Shown here piece after piece: positions 1 to 8,275 of a stretch of 17,610 nucleotides of DNA. Below the pieces are notes generated by a model that made no database searches, was not told where the DNA came from, and was given only the letters and a program-made list of their open reading frames with translations. The position numbers and the translations under genes are program-made. This stretch comes from Bacteroidota bacterium (GTDB lineage: Bacteria > Bacteroidota > Bacteroidia > Chitinophagales > Chitinophagaceae): positions 1 through 17,610 of the forward strand of contig JAEZDR010000078.1 of the NCBI GenBank assembly GCA_023433265.1, given 5' to 3'. Numbering within the stretch: the stretch's first letter is position 1; each line of letters begins with the position of its first letter.

Positions 1-927
1 ACCGGGTATAATTCAGTGTCGAAAATCTTGGTAGATCCGAATAATGAAGACCGGATGCTGGTTACCTATTATAACTATGGCATCTATAACATCTATTATA
101 CAGAAGACGCTCAATCCGGTGCGGCGAGTTGGCAGATTTGCGATGGAAATCTACCCGATATGCCGGTGAGAAGTGCACTTTTTGATCCCCGCGACCCCGA
201 TATGGTAATAATAGGTACAGAACTAGGGGTTTGGTCTACAGACAACCTCAACGGTATCTCAACAAACTGGCAACCAACTAACAGCGGTTTGGCCAACGTG
301 AAGGTAAACCAGCTTCTCTACCGAGCTTCAGATCGCACACTGATGGCTGTAACCCATGGACGTGGGGTGTTTACCGCTACAGTGCCTACGACAGTGCCTG
401 TAACCTGGGTTAGCGTAGCAGCTTCTGCCTTTGGAGAAACCAACAGGATTGAATGGATCGTGGATAATGAAATTAACCTCAAGGAATACAATGTTCAAGC
501 GAGGCAACCTAATGGCAGCTACAAGGTTATTGCGTCGCTTAAGCCAAAAAATGGCCAGGGACAGAAGCATTATCAGCATGTGGACTATTCCTTCGACAGG
601 AAAGAGGCTAAACAGTATTACCGCATTCAGCAAACTGACCTGGATGGTAAGCAATCCTATAGCAAGGAAGTGGTTGTTTCAAGGAACATCAAACCGGGCT
701 TTGTAGACTACGTTACCAACACCAAAAGTGAGCTGGTTATTAAGATGAATGTTAGTTACCAGGGCAGGCCTTCTGCTGCTGTTTATGATATGAATGGTAG
801 GATATTGGCAACTTCGGTGCTCGTAGCAGGTGCAAATAGTATAAACATTAGCAGGTTGGGTAGCGGAACCTACATCTTGGTCATCCGCTCCGCTAAAGAA
901 GATTACACCTGGAAATTTGTAAAATAA
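1..927 (+). CDS. 3' end of a secreted beta-propeller-type protein with T9SS C-terminal sorting domain (partial)
   Basis: The reading frame is open through the left edge of the window, so only the last ~308 residues are present and the GTG at 16 is just an internal codon. The first ~115 residues look like the end of a BNR/sortilin-type beta-propeller (DPNNEDRM, FDPRDPDMVIIGTELGVW, then THGRGVFTATV). Next comes a Fn3-like module of the kind common before sorting domains (EWIVDNEINLKEYNV ... YYRIQQTDLDGKQSYS). The last ~75 residues match the type A Por secretion tail: VYDMNGRIL, then SRLGSGTYILVIRS, ending WKFVK. By family knowledge such proteins cross the outer membrane through the type IX system and are surface-attached or released. 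The catalytic or binding role would lie in the missing N-terminal part. A strong terminator follows 22 bases after the stop, so this is the end of its transcription unit. Confidence 0.85.
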   Translation, partial: TGYNSVSKILVDPNNEDRMLVTYYNYGIYNIYYTEDAQSGAASWQICDGNLPDMPVRSALFDPRDPDMVIIGTELGVWSTDNLNGISTNWQPTNSGLANVKVNQLLYRASDRTLMAVTHGRGVFTATVPTTVPVTWVSVAASAFGETNRIEWIVDNEINLKEYNVQARQPNGSYKVIASLKPKNGQGQKHYQHVDYSFDRKEAKQYYRIQQTDLDGKQSYSKEVVVSRNIKPGFVDYVTNTKSELVIKMNVSYQGRPSAAVYDMNGRILATSVLVAGANSINISRLGSGTYILVIRSAKEDYTWKFVK

Positions 928-948
928 AGAGCCTATAACGCATAATCT

Positions 949-982
949 AACGGGTGGTTGAAAAACTGCCCGTTTTATTTTT
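949..982 (+). terminator. Rho-independent terminator after the T9SS-secreted protein
   Basis: Bases 949-974 form an 11-bp stem (AACGGGTGGTT against AACTGCCCGTT, two G-U wobbles) closed by a GAAA tetraloop. A T-rich run at 973-982 follows directly. It sits 22 bases after the stop of the gene ending at 927. Confidence 0.85.
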
Positions 983-1163
983 CTCTGTTAGTCATTGAAG
1001 TTGTCCCATGTAGTTGCATGAAGAAAGCTCAGACCATATATTGGGACTTAACAGATTATGATGCACTTCAAACGCAATTGACTTTCGAAAAACAAAGCTT
1101 CCTACATCTAATTTCCGCTAAGCTATCAATGTATGGCAAACTGCTACACAGCATGGAGTTTCT

Positions 1164-1203
1164 AAAATAAAACGGCTACCCATAGGTAGCCGTCAATTTT
1201 TTT
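1164..1203. terminator. Bidirectional terminator
   Basis: A perfect 9-bp stem with loop CATA (ACGGCTACC at 1172-1180, GGTAGCCGT at 1185-1193) has seven Ts on the plus side (1197-1203). On the other side a run of mostly As (1165-1171) reads as a T-run on the minus strand. It can stop plus-strand read-through and end the minus-strand lipoprotein gene, whose stop codon is at 1214. The 927-1213 gap holds this hairpin, the terminator at 949, and no convincing gene. Confidence 0.8.
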
Positions 1204-1213
1204 GTGAAGCTGG

Positions 1214-1993
1214 CTAGTAGATTTTCACCACTTTACTAACTGCAGATTCTTTAACGAAGTAATATTTTCCAAATCCGACATCTTCTGTACGAATCTTCGC
1301 CGGCATAATGGTCACTATTACCGAATCGCCAGGTACGGTGATGCGGGCTAGTTCACGGGTGCTTATAGACTCGGTAGTAGAAGTAAGAGATATAGGCCAT
1401 CCTACGTTGCCGAGGCTTCCTTTTGCCATAAACATTAATTGATCTGTTGCTGTACTGCCAGGGTTAAGATATTTGAAAACAGCCTTAATTGGTTGGCCCA
1501 TTGTAACTGAATCGGGAATGGAAGTAAGAAACAGGTTGCCAAATTGGCCATTATCCATTATATCCATATTAGGAATCTGGTTGACCGAATCTTCAAAAAC
1601 TCTCCAATAGATAGTGTTGCCGCCCCCAACAAAAAAGTTGAGGTGGTTGAGTGGGTTGGTTTGATACCAATTGTAAGATTTATTGTTAACGGTAATGGTG
1701 CCAGGCGCCAATGTGTCCACATTGATCCTTACAAGACTGGTGGTTTTAGTATTGGTGCGAGAGCCGAACCAGGCCCTTGCTTGCGACGTATAGGTTGTAT
1801 CATAACTACCCATATCGTTACGCCTATAAGTAACAGTTCTTACCGCATATAAAGCGCCAGCAGCATTGTCAGGAATCACTGCATCTGTATAATCGTTTGT
1901 GGAAAGAACTTCACCGGAATTCTTTTTACAAGAAACAAGTATAATGCCTGCTGCAAAAAACAAAAACGCAAGGCTTAAGGTTGAAAATCGCAT
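1214..1993 (-). CDS. Predicted lipoprotein of unknown function
   Basis: A 259-residue protein. I start it at the ATG at 1993, not the in-frame ATG at 2032. The inner start gives a clean lipoprotein signal (MRF, hydrophobic run, lipobox LVSC with Cys22, then KKNSG), and a -7 promoter box lies between the two ATGs. The residues after Cys22 do not resemble the acidic surface-export signal of Bacteroidota, so an inner-leaflet periplasmic anchor is likelier (inference). The mature part is rich in beta-prone Thr/Ser/Val stretches and has no catalytic motif I recognise. It could be a beta-sandwich protein. It lies 92 bases downstream of the three-gene transglutaminase cluster with no terminator visible between them, so read-through expression is possible besides its own promoter. 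Confidence 0.75.
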   Translation of the reverse strand: MRFSTLSLAFLFFAAGIILVSCKKNSGEVLSTNDYTDAVIPDNAAGALYAVRTVTYRRNDMGSYDTTYTSQARAWFGSRTNTKTTSLVRINVDTLAPGTITVNNKSYNWYQTNPLNHLNFFVGGGNTIYWRVFEDSVNQIPNMDIMDNGQFGNLFLTSIPDSVTMGQPIKAVFKYLNPGSTATDQLMFMAKGSLGNVGWPISLTSTTESISTRELARITVPGDSVIVTIMPAKIRTEDVGFGKYYFVKESAVSKVVKIY

Positions 1994-2015
1994 TTGAGAG
2001 GTTTTACAATTGTAG

Positions 2016-2023
2016 CAAATATA
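2016..2023 (-). promoter_or_regulatory. Candidate Bacteroidota -7 box for the lipoprotein gene
   Basis: Read on the minus strand this is TATATTTG, a full match to TAnnTTTG. It ends 22 bases before the ATG at 1993, implying a leader of roughly 15-20 nt. I see no good -33 TTTG at the usual distance, so the call rests on the -7 box alone. Confidence 0.4.
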
Positions 2024-2085
2024 AAAAACCATGACTGAATGCAGTACGGAAATTGAAACTGTTGTAAATCAAGGTGTGGGTTGGC

Positions 2086-3987
2086 CTATTCCTGTTTTAG
2101 GAGCACTACCCGCTGTCGGTCTGCTTTGAAAATATCATTATGAAACGATACAAACAAAGGATAGTCTTCCGGCGGAAAATTGGAATGCATGCTCTCCTTC
2201 AGCCGCACGCAGGTTACCTTTCCGGGTTGTACTATATAGGTTATGCTATAATTTCCAAATTTTGAACTGAGATTAACGTTTTTAGGAACTGATTCGGGTT
2301 GGTATCCGGCAGGCACCGTTATAAAAACAGAGTCCACATCCCTGTAGGGTAATTCGAACTCAATCGGAAAAGTTCTGGGTTTTTCGTTTTCGAGCTTAAC
2401 AGATGATTTGTTGAAGATATTCGGTACGATGAACATCCGCTTGCCACTTACAGATGCATATGAGGGGGAACTGATCGTGAGGTATTCGTCTACAGCGGGA
2501 ATTCTGTTGCGGAATTCCTTGTATTCAAACTTTTCTATTTTATAGGTAGGCAGATTGATGCGGGTATTTAGGTATTTCTCCCTTTGTTCTTGGTTTAGCT
2601 GGTGAATAAGGGCGTGAGGAGTTTCCTGCTGAATGCCTGTGAAGCGTGTGTGAACATCTGCTAGCAAATTGCCTTCTGCATCAATTGAAGCCTTTATTTT
2701 TCTACTCTGCAGGTTTTCATTCATTCCATATGTAGGAGTGGAGACAACATATCCTCCGTTTTCGGTAACCATCAATGCCTTCCTGTTACAAGTAGAAGAG
2801 CCCATGTAACCAGTGGCGATAGTCTGATTGGTACATTCCAACCATAGTGTATCCTTTTCCAGGGGTACACACATTACTACGTGATTAAAAAATGGAGCCG
2901 GAAAGTCATCCCACAAACCTCTTTCACCCTCGCCGGACCTGATAATAACAGGATAAGCTTTTACACCTGCTTCTTTTAGCAGGCTTACCATGTAATTCGA
3001 AAGTGCTTTACAATCGCCATATTTTTTGGAGGCAACAAAGTTTGCATCAAAAGGCTGCCATCCTCCAATGCCAAGCTGGATACTGATATACCGGGTATTA
3101 TCCTGCAAATAACGATAAAGCGCATCAATACGCTCGTAAGTGCCCGTTAGGTTAGACGTGAGTTTCTGCACATCCTGCTTAATGGCGGGGGGTAATTGGT
3201 CACGACCTATATAGAGGGAGTGCATAAAGCTCCCGAGGTCTTTCCAACTACTCATGTTCCCTTGGTAACCACCGAATGTAAATTGCGAGGGAGCAAGCAT
3301 AACAAAAGGAGTTACGTCGCGCCATTGTGGCTGGTAAGGTTCGCTGAGCATTGCTACCTTATTTTTCAATTGCCAGCCAAGGCTTTTAACTCCATCGCGA
3401 ATAATACCGGTAACTGGAAGTCCAATATTGAGGTGCTTATAACGAAGCTGGTAATCGCCTGGTGTTTCAATAATAAAGTTACTCTCCTGCACGCTCATCC
3501 TTGGTGCTTCAACAGGCAACCACCTGGGAAGAAAGAATGTGCCGTCATACTGCGTTTCTGACTCGTACTCTACAGTATAGGGATAGTTGGAAAAATAAAA
3601 GTTATGCTGCTTAACCCGGTCATCGGTCATGAGACTCATGTCATCGTCCGTGGCAAAGTCACTAATATCCCTTTTCCGCACAATTTTCAATAGTTTGCCC
3701 GTAGCATCGTAGAGCTTTCCTTGTACATCGTTTAGCTTGATGAGCTTGCTGTAGTGCCCGTTGTAGGTAGCATGCCTCGCTCCATCTTCATTTAGAATAG
3801 TATAAGCACATTTCTCTTTTACCACAGCCACGGAAGGAGATTTAATAATGACATAAACCTCTTCGAACCGCTTCACTGCCTCTGCATTTACTTTAAGCGA
3901 GTCGGGAATTAAATTGGCGGCATAGTTCTGACCAAAGCAGGTATTGCAAGCAAAGCCGAACAACAGGAGTAAGTAGTAGTTTCTCAT
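2086..3987 (-). CDS. Exported DUF3857/transglutaminase-like protein with intact catalytic residues
   Basis: The start is the ATG at 3987, one base after the upstream stop (TAA-C-ATG). It gives a signal peptide (MRNYYLLLLFGFACNTCFGQ) and a 633-residue protein, whereas the longer GTG start at 4020 would overlap the previous gene and spoil the signal. An N-terminal DUF3857 beta domain (about 40-210) is followed by a transglutaminase-like papain fold. The catalytic positions are visible: Cys326 in KKYGDCKALSN, His369 in FNHVVMCV, and an acidic residue in LWLECT (Glu384, where many relatives have Asp). A C-terminal beta domain follows. The fold can catalyse acyl transfer or peptide hydrolysis; the substrate is unknown and the site is probably periplasmic or cell-surface. 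It is the last gene of a three-paralog operon and the only member with a complete Cys-His-acid set. Confidence 0.85.
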   Translation of the reverse strand: MRNYYLLLLFGFACNTCFGQNYAANLIPDSLKVNAEAVKRFEEVYVIIKSPSVAVVKEKCAYTILNEDGARHATYNGHYSKLIKLNDVQGKLYDATGKLLKIVRKRDISDFATDDDMSLMTDDRVKQHNFYFSNYPYTVEYESETQYDGTFFLPRWLPVEAPRMSVQESNFIIETPGDYQLRYKHLNIGLPVTGIIRDGVKSLGWQLKNKVAMLSEPYQPQWRDVTPFVMLAPSQFTFGGYQGNMSSWKDLGSFMHSLYIGRDQLPPAIKQDVQKLTSNLTGTYERIDALYRYLQDNTRYISIQLGIGGWQPFDANFVASKKYGDCKALSNYMVSLLKEAGVKAYPVIIRSGEGERGLWDDFPAPFFNHVVMCVPLEKDTLWLECTNQTIATGYMGSSTCNRKALMVTENGGYVVSTPTYGMNENLQSRKIKASIDAEGNLLADVHTRFTGIQQETPHALIHQLNQEQREKYLNTRINLPTYKIEKFEYKEFRNRIPAVDEYLTISSPSYASVSGKRMFIVPNIFNKSSVKLENEKPRTFPIEFELPYRDVDSVFITVPAGYQPESVPKNVNLSSKFGNYSITYIVQPGKVTCVRLKESMHSNFPPEDYPLFVSFHNDIFKADRQRVVLLKQE

Positions 3988-3988
3988 G

Positions 3989-6022
3989 TTATGGATTCTT
4001 TTTAAATACAATTTGCTCACGATGCTTCTTCACTATGGAGGCAAAGAAGTCTCTCAAAGGTTCATAGTCCTCGGGAGCAAATGTTGCTTTGTTTAGCACT
4101 ACTTTCGAACGTAATTGGATGTTTGTGTCGCTTACTTTACCGATAAGGTATTCGAACATACCTTCGTTGTCATTAAACAGCACTCTTGCCGATTTAGGCA
4201 ATTCTTCAAGTGAATACCCGGCAGGTATTTCCATGTTCAGAATATAGGTTTTGTTAATGCGGTAGGGCATCTCTACAGGATAAAACCTGGCTGTAGAAGT
4301 AAAGGGATTCTCTGTAATGGTTGATCCAACTATCGGATTAAAATAAATTACGTCCTCATCCAATTGTATTTTAATATCCCCTTTCACCTGTAAAGGGTTT
4401 TCAAGATCTTCGATGCCTTCGAATTTCAAGTTTGTCAGTTCGATACCCATGCCGCTTTTTTTCCATTCTTTAAGGGCTGCATCAGGATTTGTGGTAGAAA
4501 TACTGTTGCGCATCTCGTGCGAACCAAAGCTGCCCATTGAGGAAGTAAAGCTTCCCTCTAAGCCCTTTTTGTCACTGCTATTAATAAGAGCGGTCATGGT
4601 AAGTGTAGCGTCCACAATTGAATCGGATGCGAATACCACGGTTTTTGTTTCGGGTGCAATTAATGTGGCATAACCATTATAGCAGCCGGAAGGCAGGCAG
4701 CCGAAAGCAAGCTTAGGTTCACTGGCATCCAGGTAAAATGTATTGCCATCTATTGTAAGTGAAGCAATCAGGTAGTTGTATTTAAAAAGCATAGGATAAA
4801 GAGGTTGCACCTTTCCATTATTGCGCGTGCTTAAGATAACGGGTTCTACATCCAGTTGCTCATGCTTTAGCATCGCAATTAGCATGAGGTTTACCTCGCC
4901 AACTGTACCGCTTTTATCTTTGAAAACATCTTTCAGGTTTCTTTCGCCTACCAGCCTAAAGCCATAGCCTTTTGTAATGAAGTTTTTACTCACATAATTA
5001 TAGATTGCTTTTGCCTTATCGAGTTTTGTTTGGGCTTTAGCTACAATTGCCTCCATTTCATCATTCAACCACCTATTCCCGCGGTTGATTTGCTTACCGA
5101 AATTTTCGCTATCCAGTAGTTCCTTGCTTAACTTGTTCCAGTTATTTGTAAAATCCCTGGCTATTTGTCCGGGGTATTGAATTCTGGATAGCTGGAATTC
5201 AATTTTTGCAATATGATTATCTAATGAAGTTGTATGTGGTTCAATTTTAAGACCCGGAACATTTTTCATCACCCAGCGTTGCATAATAAAGGTGCCGGTA
5301 AGGGTAAAGTCTTCCGCTGGCACACGCCCTCCGTCAAGACCGGGATCAACGCGTGGCTCCGTTCTGAAAGTATAGGTTACAGGATTAGTCTTAGTGCTTT
5401 TAATATGAAAAGGTTGGTAGCCCTGTGTAATAGGTAGGTAAGTGAAAAAGTCGGGAACACCTGTATTATATTCACTCCACAGGCAAGGGTATCTGCCCTG
5501 GAACTGCCAGGGTTGAAGATTGAAATAGTACTGCGACTTAATTGTGTATCCATATTCTATTAGGCTGCCTTCCTTTAATGCCGGGAAAGTGAACTTTTTT
5601 ATAATCCAGTTCTTCGAACGTCTTTCAGTATACACGCTTTTATTGTCAAGTGCTGTCTTAACCACCTTGCCATTCTCAAGGTTGAAAGTATAAGCTTTCA
5701 AACTTTGCAATTCCTCAGGTTTGTCATCATCACCCACATACAATCCTATTTCTACTGTGGCAGCGTCAAAGCCATTCCGGTTTACTATTTTGATGCGTTT
5801 TTGATGTTTGAATTCCAGGAAGAAGACGTGGTTGTAACGGTCTGCTGCAAAGTCGGTGGTGCCCATATCAGCAACAATGATAGCCGCGGCCGAAGTGTCG
5901 CCTGGAAAGGTCACATTGAAATGTTCGGCCGATACATTCCCAAATCTGTAGTCAATTTTATCCTGGCTGTTACCGGGGAACGTACTTAGTAAAAGACAGA
6001 TTGTAAAAAGGTAAGATCTCAT
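3989..6022 (-). CDS. Exported DUF3857/transglutaminase-like protein lacking catalytic Cys and His
   Basis: A 677-residue protein with a signal peptide (MRSYLFTICLLLSTFPGNSQ). The DUF3857 domain spans roughly 30-220 and a transglutaminase-like fold about 310-440, then a C-terminal beta domain ending in LRDFFASIVKKHREQIVF. Aligned by eye to its downstream neighbour, the GDC motif becomes GTV (Val374 where Cys should be) and NHV becomes NYL (Tyr417 for His). The acidic position remains (Asp432 in YLDASEP). The core around these sites is otherwise well kept (EVNLMLIAML, then PVILSTRNNG), so this is a conserved fold without the expected catalysis, not decay. It sits between two paralogs: its ATG lies 17 bases after the upstream stop and its TAA one base before the next ATG, so co-expression is very likely. 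A binding or structural role is plausible but not shown. Confidence 0.85.
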   Translation of the reverse strand: MRSYLFTICLLLSTFPGNSQDKIDYRFGNVSAEHFNVTFPGDTSAAAIIVADMGTTDFAADRYNHVFFLEFKHQKRIKIVNRNGFDAATVEIGLYVGDDDKPEELQSLKAYTFNLENGKVVKTALDNKSVYTERRSKNWIIKKFTFPALKEGSLIEYGYTIKSQYYFNLQPWQFQGRYPCLWSEYNTGVPDFFTYLPITQGYQPFHIKSTKTNPVTYTFRTEPRVDPGLDGGRVPAEDFTLTGTFIMQRWVMKNVPGLKIEPHTTSLDNHIAKIEFQLSRIQYPGQIARDFTNNWNKLSKELLDSENFGKQINRGNRWLNDEMEAIVAKAQTKLDKAKAIYNYVSKNFITKGYGFRLVGERNLKDVFKDKSGTVGEVNLMLIAMLKHEQLDVEPVILSTRNNGKVQPLYPMLFKYNYLIASLTIDGNTFYLDASEPKLAFGCLPSGCYNGYATLIAPETKTVVFASDSIVDATLTMTALINSSDKKGLEGSFTSSMGSFGSHEMRNSISTTNPDAALKEWKKSGMGIELTNLKFEGIEDLENPLQVKGDIKIQLDEDVIYFNPIVGSTITENPFTSTARFYPVEMPYRINKTYILNMEIPAGYSLEELPKSARVLFNDNEGMFEYLIGKVSDTNIQLRSKVVLNKATFAPEDYEPLRDFFASIVKKHREQIVFKKNP

Positions 6023-6039
6023 AAAAACAGTTTCTATTA

Positions 6040-8064
6040 TTAATTATTTTCAGTTTTCCGTTTCAATACAATTTGTTCACCGTGCTTCTTGACAATAGCT
6101 GCGAAAAAGTTCCGTAGATCGGTATACGCTGCAGGAGGAAACTCCGCTTTATTGAGCTGTATAGAAGACGATATTATCACCTTATCACCTGATGTTGTTA
6201 CGTCATACACAAAACTTCCTGTTGCATCCAACATAAGATGCTTAGCTGGCTTTGGCAGTTCGTCCAACTTGAATCCAGCAGGCACTTCAAGGATTAGTGT
6301 AAACTTTTCCGATGTTCTAAAAGGCATTTCAATAGGATCCCAGCGCTGTGATGCTATGAACGGGTTGGAGTGTGTTCCCTCTCCTAGTAGAGGGTTTAGG
6401 TAAACAATAGATGCGTCAATATCCATCTCAAATTCATAGCTTAACGTAATATTTTCTGCGGCTTCCTTTATCCCCTTTGTTTTAGCAGTTTTGTAATCAA
6501 TCTTGTAAGGCAACGTCTTTTCCTGTTCTTTTAACACCTGTTCCAGGTTTCCGGCCGCGATTTGTTTTCGCAACCTAAGAGATTCATAATAGCCCGGCGT
6601 TGCAGTATAAGTTCCTATCAAGGTGTTATTACTCCCTTGTTTCAGATGGATTGAGGTGCTTCTTTCTTCTGTAAGCGAGTCAGATACTAGTCGTAAGGCG
6701 GTTGGCTTATTGGAAATAACCCTTGCATAACCGTTGTAGCATTTCAAGGGGAGTTTACCAAAGCCCAATCCTTTTTCGGAAGCATCTAACAGTATATTTG
6801 TAGAACCTATTTTTATGTTTGTAATTACATAATTGTATTGCGATGTTACCGGGTATTTGTAATGGGCTCGTCCATGATCGCGTGTGCTAATCAGGACGGG
6901 ATAGGCTTCTATTTGTTGATTTAAAAGTGCAGACGTTAGCAGCATATTTATTTCTGAGGGAGATCCGCTTTTATCCTGGTAGGTTTTGTTGAGTTTCTTG
7001 TTAATCCAAATTCCATCATCATCGTTGCTCATTAGATTATCTCTAATCCAAGTGTAGATTGATGTTGCCCGTTCCAGATCAGAACCCTGCAGGTTTAGCT
7101 TGCGAAGATCTTCTTCAAGAGCAGGATTTGGTTGGTTCAGCTGTAGTCCAAAGTCCTCATCTGCCAGCAATTTTTTACTCATCCCTTCCCAGTCGCCCAT
7201 CACGTCTTTCGGCGCTTCGTCTGGATAAGTTATAGATAAAAGATAGAAATCTATTTTAGATATGATGTTTCGTAGCGATGAGGTATGAGACTCATGCTTT
7301 ATAGCGGGTCGGTTGCTTACAGCCCATGTGCTTTTTATATTGTCGCCGGCATACGTAACCTGGTTTGTCAGGTTGTACGCTCCTTGAATAGGAACATTGA
7401 ATGTGTAGCTCTTGAAGTCTGCTTCGTACTTATTTACTGTAAAATTGTGATTTCCCTGGTGTACAGGAGCGAAAGTGTAAAGTTGTGGAACGGACATAGT
7501 AAACTCACTCCAAAGAACAGGATAGTTAACGTCCTGGAAATACCAGGATTTCATCTGCTGGTCGAAAGGAGAGATTAATTTATAACTGTACTCGATAATG
7601 CACCCTTCCTGTAGGTTGGAAAAAGTGAATTTCTTTTCGGTACTGTACTTGTTGCGTTTAGTTTCAAAGATGGAGGATCTTTCCACCTTGTTTGCCTGCA
7701 CTTTACCGTCAACTAATCTATAAGTATGTGCCTGTAATTTTTCAACAACCTCCTTAAACGGCGCATGGCTATATAGAGGGATGTTTATAGTTGCAGCATC
7801 AAAACCCTTTTTTGCCAGAATGTGAATGCGCTTATGAAAGGTGTATTCTATCCTGAAATCACCATTGCCAACTTCATAATTAGCAAATCCCAGGTCAAAA
7901 AGAACCACAGCATCAGCAGTTGTGTCTATTTGATAACTGGTCCTCGCAAATTGATCCGCCGTTACATTACCGTAGGCTAGGGAAGGGCGAGTGTTGTTAG
8001 TTGTGGTTTGTGCTGTTGCCAAAATGTGGAATAAAACGGCGACAACCACCGGGTAAATCTTCAT
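6040..8064 (-). CDS. Exported DUF3857/transglutaminase-like protein lacking catalytic Cys and His (first gene of the cluster)
   Basis: I use the ATG at 8064 (674 residues), giving a compact signal peptide (MKIYPVVVAVLFHILATAQ). The in-frame GTG at 8094 would add a charged ten-residue extension. It is the closest relative of the next gene: shared landmarks include a fully conserved GFDAAT (residues near 95), EPHTTSLDNH/ESHTSSLRNI, KSGS(P)SEINMLL, LISTRDHG and LRNFFAAIVKKHGEQIV. The Cys position of the transglutaminase triad is Pro369, the His position is Tyr412 in QYNYVI, and the acid Asp427 is kept in LLDASEK. Like its neighbour it should be exported and fold like a transglutaminase but not use Cys chemistry. 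A weak -7 resemblance (AACGTTTG, minus strand, 8068-8075) abuts the ATG; I do not call it a promoter. Confidence 0.85.
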   Translation of the reverse strand: MKIYPVVVAVLFHILATAQTTTNNTRPSLAYGNVTADQFARTSYQIDTTADAVVLFDLGFANYEVGNGDFRIEYTFHKRIHILAKKGFDAATINIPLYSHAPFKEVVEKLQAHTYRLVDGKVQANKVERSSIFETKRNKYSTEKKFTFSNLQEGCIIEYSYKLISPFDQQMKSWYFQDVNYPVLWSEFTMSVPQLYTFAPVHQGNHNFTVNKYEADFKSYTFNVPIQGAYNLTNQVTYAGDNIKSTWAVSNRPAIKHESHTSSLRNIISKIDFYLLSITYPDEAPKDVMGDWEGMSKKLLADEDFGLQLNQPNPALEEDLRKLNLQGSDLERATSIYTWIRDNLMSNDDDGIWINKKLNKTYQDKSGSPSEINMLLTSALLNQQIEAYPVLISTRDHGRAHYKYPVTSQYNYVITNIKIGSTNILLDASEKGLGFGKLPLKCYNGYARVISNKPTALRLVSDSLTEERSTSIHLKQGSNNTLIGTYTATPGYYESLRLRKQIAAGNLEQVLKEQEKTLPYKIDYKTAKTKGIKEAAENITLSYEFEMDIDASIVYLNPLLGEGTHSNPFIASQRWDPIEMPFRTSEKFTLILEVPAGFKLDELPKPAKHLMLDATGSFVYDVTTSGDKVIISSSIQLNKAEFPPAAYTDLRNFFAAIVKKHGEQIVLKRKTENN

Positions 8065-8263
8065 TGCCAAACGTTTTTTAATACAATAGGCCACTTTTTC
8101 CAGTTAGTGAATAAGCTAGTAGTTTCGAATGTGCCCGGTTGTGACAAAATAAACAATTATCTGCCACAAACCTTATGATTATTGTTACATATCGAAAAAA
8201 TATATCTTGATGATCAGGCTCGCATTATTTGTTAAGGCATCCTTCTCTTTTACTCATGCTGCT

Positions 8264-8271
8264 TAGTTTTG
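8264..8271 (+). promoter_or_regulatory. Candidate -7 box almost touching the queG start
   Basis: TAGTTTTG matches TAnnTTTG in full and ends four bases before the GTG at 8276. If transcription starts at the usual distance, the mRNA would begin at or next to the start codon. A clear TTTG at about 19-20 bases upstream is not visible, so strength is uncertain. An in-frame TGA at 8270-8272 rules out a longer coding sequence. Confidence 0.4.
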
Positions 8272-8275
8272 AGGG

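Noticed and set aside
958..1170. 70-codon plus-strand open frame starting at TTG 958
   Set aside because: Its start lies inside the terminator hairpin at 949-974. Only the inner 1018-1170 frame is worth mention, and that is not called as a gene.
2086..8064. Recent gene triplication or pseudogenes in the transglutaminase-like cluster
   Set aside because: All three frames are intact and the proteins are diverged along most of their length, so this is an old paralogous set without frameshifts.
8068..8075. AACGTTTG (minus strand) just before the first transglutaminase-like gene
   Set aside because: It lacks the T at the first consensus position and has no clear -33 partner, so it is not called as a promoter.
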